Both the position numbers and the translations under genes were made by a program. Below, one piece after another: positions 61,609 through 64,000 of a stretch of 64,000 nucleotides of DNA. Source of the DNA: Lachnospiraceae bacterium (GTDB lineage Bacteria > Bacillota > Clostridia > Lachnospirales > Lachnospiraceae); contig CAJTDX010000002.1 in NCBI GenBank assembly GCA_910575155.1, positions 124,001-188,000 on the forward strand. Reading direction: 5' to 3'. Every line of letters starts with the position of its first letter. Position 1 is the stretch's first letter. The notes under the pieces were generated by a model. That model was given only the letters and a program-made list of their open reading frames with translations. It had not been told where the DNA came from and made no database searches.

Positions 61609-61755
61609 GAATTGCTGAAACGCAGAGTATCTTTGAAAAAGAAATCCGCTGCGAATAGCAGTGTTACTGATTTCCATTTTTTCAGTCTGCCATTTGATAT
61701 ACGGAGCGGTTAATTTTATGTGAATCACATTGCAAAAAAGCAGGATATTTTGTAC

Positions 61756-61784
61756 TTGACAACATAGGATTTTGCAGTTACAAT
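61756..61784 (+). promoter_or_regulatory. Strong sigma-A promoter of the mutS2-like gene leader
   Basis: TTGACA-N17-TACAAT. Confidence 0.82.
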
Positions 61785-61813
61785 GAACAAAAATGAAAAC
61801 AGGAGGATATTGT

Positions 61814-61852
61814 ATGTTAAGTGTGATTGTAATGGAGGAGATTGCAAAATAA
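61814..61852 (+). CDS. Candidate 12-aa leader peptide MLSVIVMEEIAK
   Basis: AGGAGG 61801-61806 spaced 7 nt from ATG 61814; short ORF within the predicted transcript, followed by hairpins. Confidence 0.6.
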   Translation: MLSVIVMEEIAK

Positions 61853-61975
61853 ATATTGCAGGGGATGATTCTGGCTTAGCAGCCGAAGTCCGCCCATTGA
61901 TCAACAGCAGAGTTCTGTTGATAATTTCGCCTTACAATTGCTTAATATGGTGGTGTCCTTTTTGGGAGATCATAG

Positions 61976-62008
61976 GAGCATGGTGTAGATCATGCTCTTT
62001 TTCTTTTA
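61976..62008 (+). terminator. First intrinsic terminator/attenuator in the mutS2-like leader
   Basis: GAGCATG-GTGTAGAT-CATGCTC followed by TTTTTCTTTTATTT. Confidence 0.7.
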
Positions 62009-62071
62009 TTTCCGGGGAAATATGCTGTTACTGTAATGCTTGACGTATACAGTGTTCCTTTGGAGTATTAT

Positions 62072-62118
62072 AAAAGACCATGGTAGATCATGCTTATTGG
62101 GCAGCCATGGTCTTTTCT
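62072..62118 (+). terminator. Second terminator-like hairpin in the mutS2-like leader
   Basis: AAAAGACCATGG - N21 - CCATGGTCTTTT perfect 12-bp stem. Confidence 0.7.
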
Positions 62119-62267
62119 TATGCCAGCGATAATAGATTGGCATGTTACCTGCCGGAATCTTTTGCCGTCATGTGACTGCCGGCGCGGCAAAGACTGGGGA
62201 CCGCTTGTGGACCTGCTTTGCATTGTAAGGCAAAACAGAATCAGATATCAGGAAAGGAAATAAAAAC

Positions 62268-64000
62268 ATGAATATTGAAAAACAGATAGAATTTGACAAA
62301 GTAAAAGAACTGTGGATGAACCTGGCAGTTACAGAAGGCGCAAAAGAGCAGATCAGAGAAACCACGGTCTGCCTGTCTGAAGCTGAATTAAGAAAACGTT
62401 TGCGGGAAACCGGGGACGCCAGAACGTTTATGGAGAAGCGTGGTATGCCGCCGCTGCAGAACGTTACAGAAATCAAAGAAATTATGGAGGCGGCCAGGAA
62501 GGGAGACTGTCTGACGCCATATCAGCTTGAGCGGGTGGAAAAGGTTCTTGTTTCCATAAAACGCCTTAAGGATTATCTGGCGAGAGGAAAAGACGACGGC
62601 AATACGCTTGCGTACTATGAGGAAAACCTGGATGCCGCAGAAGAACTCAGAGAAGAAATCGGCAGACAGATCAGAGGCGGCGCAGTAGATGATTATGCAT
62701 CCAGAGAACTTTGTCAGTTGAGAGGCAGCATTACCAGAAGCGAAGAACAGATGCGGCAGAAAGCAGAGCAGACGCTTCATGCGAATAAACAGTATCTAGC
62801 AGATCATTATTGTACGGTTCGCAACGGAAGAATCTGCATTCCGGTAAAAAAAGAATATTGTGCAAAAATAGCGGGAAGTGTAATAGACAAGTCTGCCACA
62901 GGAAATACTCTTTTTATAGAGCCAAAAGGCGCGGCAAAATGTTTTGAAGAGATGCAAATGCTTAAAATCAGTGAAGAAAACGAAGTGTACCGGATTTTAT
63001 ATACTCTGACGGCAATGACGGCAGAATGGGAAACCGTACTGGACGAAAATATCGCGATGATTGTCAGGCTGGATTTTATTTTTTCCAAAGGGAAGCTGAG
63101 TATGGATATGCAGGCGTTTGAACCGTCTCTCAATACAGAACGCAGAATCCTGTTAAAAGACGCCAGGCATCCTCTGATGGATCGAGAGAAAAATGTGCCG
63201 CTGCAGTTTGAGATTGGAGCGCATGTGCAGGGCATTGTCATCACTGGTCCCAATACAGGAGGAAAAACCGTGGCCATTAAGACGGTGATGCTCAATTGCA
63301 TGATGGCGCAGTGCGGGCTGCATGTGACATGCCAGAAGGCAGATATCTGCATAAACAGCGCTTATCTGTGCGATATCGGCGACGGCCAGAACCTGTCTGA
63401 GAATCTTTCCACGTTTTCAGCGCATATTAAAAATGTACTGGAAGTGCTTAGAATGGCAGATCAAAACAGCCTGGTGGTTCTGGACGAGCTGGGGTCGGGG
63501 ACAGACCCGGCAGAAGGCATGGGGATTGCCATTGCAATTCTCGAAGAATTAAGAAAGAGTAAGACTGCGTTCCTTGTCACCACGCATTATCCGGAAGTAA
63601 AAGAGTATGCGGAGCAGACCGAAGGGATTGTCAATGCGAGAATGGCTTTTGACAAAGATACGCTAAAGCCGACGTATCAGATGGTCATCGGCGAAGCGGG
63701 AGAGAGCTGCGCATTCTATATCGCAGACCGGCTGGGGATGCCCAATGAAATGCTGCGCACAGCAATTAAGGCGGCGTACGGAGCGCAGGCTGTAAATACT
63801 TATTCGTTTCAAAAGAAAGATTCTGAGATAAAGAAAATACATTCCCAGAGAATTTCCAGGATAAAAAAGACAAAGAATACAGAACTGCCTGGCGGAATGT
63901 TCCAATTGGGTGACAGTGTTATGGTTTATCCGGATAAAAAAATCGGCATTGTCTGTCAGACGGTCAATGAAAAAGGCGTCCTGCGGGTGCAGATGCCGGA
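62268..64000 (+). CDS. MutS2-family ATPase, truncated by window edge
   Basis: GIVITGPNTGGKTVAIKTVMLNCMMAQCG Walker A; LVVLDELGSGTDPAEGMGIAIAILEEL Walker B; TTHYPEVKEYA; frame open to the window end; AGGAAAGGAAA RBS. Confidence 0.92.
   Translation, partial: MNIEKQIEFDKVKELWMNLAVTEGAKEQIRETTVCLSEAELRKRLRETGDARTFMEKRGMPPLQNVTEIKEIMEAARKGDCLTPYQLERVEKVLVSIKRLKDYLARGKDDGNTLAYYEENLDAAEELREEIGRQIRGGAVDDYASRELCQLRGSITRSEEQMRQKAEQTLHANKQYLADHYCTVRNGRICIPVKKEYCAKIAGSVIDKSATGNTLFIEPKGAAKCFEEMQMLKISEENEVYRILYTLTAMTAEWETVLDENIAMIVRLDFIFSKGKLSMDMQAFEPSLNTERRILLKDARHPLMDREKNVPLQFEIGAHVQGIVITGPNTGGKTVAIKTVMLNCMMAQCGLHVTCQKADICINSAYLCDIGDGQNLSENLSTFSAHIKNVLEVLRMADQNSLVVLDELGSGTDPAEGMGIAIAILEELRKSKTAFLVTTHYPEVKEYAEQTEGIVNARMAFDKDTLKPTYQMVIGEAGESCAFYIADRLGMPNEMLRTAIKAAYGAQAVNTYSFQKKDSEIKKIHSQRISRIKKTKNTELPGGMFQLGDSVMVYPDKKIGIVCQTVNEKGVLRVQMP

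Noticed and set aside
61783-62043. 86-aa ORF MNKNENRRILYVKCDCNGG...
   Set aside because: Its ATG overlaps the -10 box (TACAAT 61779-61784), so it lies upstream of the predicted transcript start; the frame spans the attenuator hairpin.

Overview
64 kb of an AT-moderate Firmicutes chromosome. Gene content and codon style suggest Lachnospiraceae / Clostridium cluster XIVa (inference). Most of the window is housekeeping and metabolism: hisH-hisF, ung, maf, htpG, a HydABC-type [FeFe] hydrogenase operon, glnS, argG, an NfnAB-like pair with FprA, a giant 2-hydroxyacyl-CoA dehydratase activase, and a MutS2-type ATPase cut off at the right edge. No rRNA, tRNA, CRISPR array or transposase was found. 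The regions most worth a second look are: (a) 61.75-62.27 kb, an apparent leader of the MutS2-like gene with a consensus promoter, a 12-codon leader ORF (MLSVIVMEEIAK) and two terminator-like hairpins, which looks like an undescribed attenuation system; (b) 9.0-16.1 kb, a two-component system divergent from a beta-propeller/solute-binding fusion lipoprotein, two MalF/MalG-type permeases, an HlyD-like adaptor and an orphan membrane protein, with a near-perfect four-half-site operator between them; (c) 54.8-61.6 kb, a frameshifted secreted RHS/YD-repeat protein with a putative Zn-dependent phospholipase C/nuclease-like C-terminal domain, followed by two tandem secreted paralogs; (d) a perfect CIRCE operator upstream of htpG; (e) several degenerate or unusual proteins (REC-HD-GYP lacking the HD histidine, a pseudo-rhomboid with a zinc ribbon, a FapA protein with a repeat array, a FliD-like protein outside a flagellar locus). 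All family assignments come from reading motifs; no database search was run.
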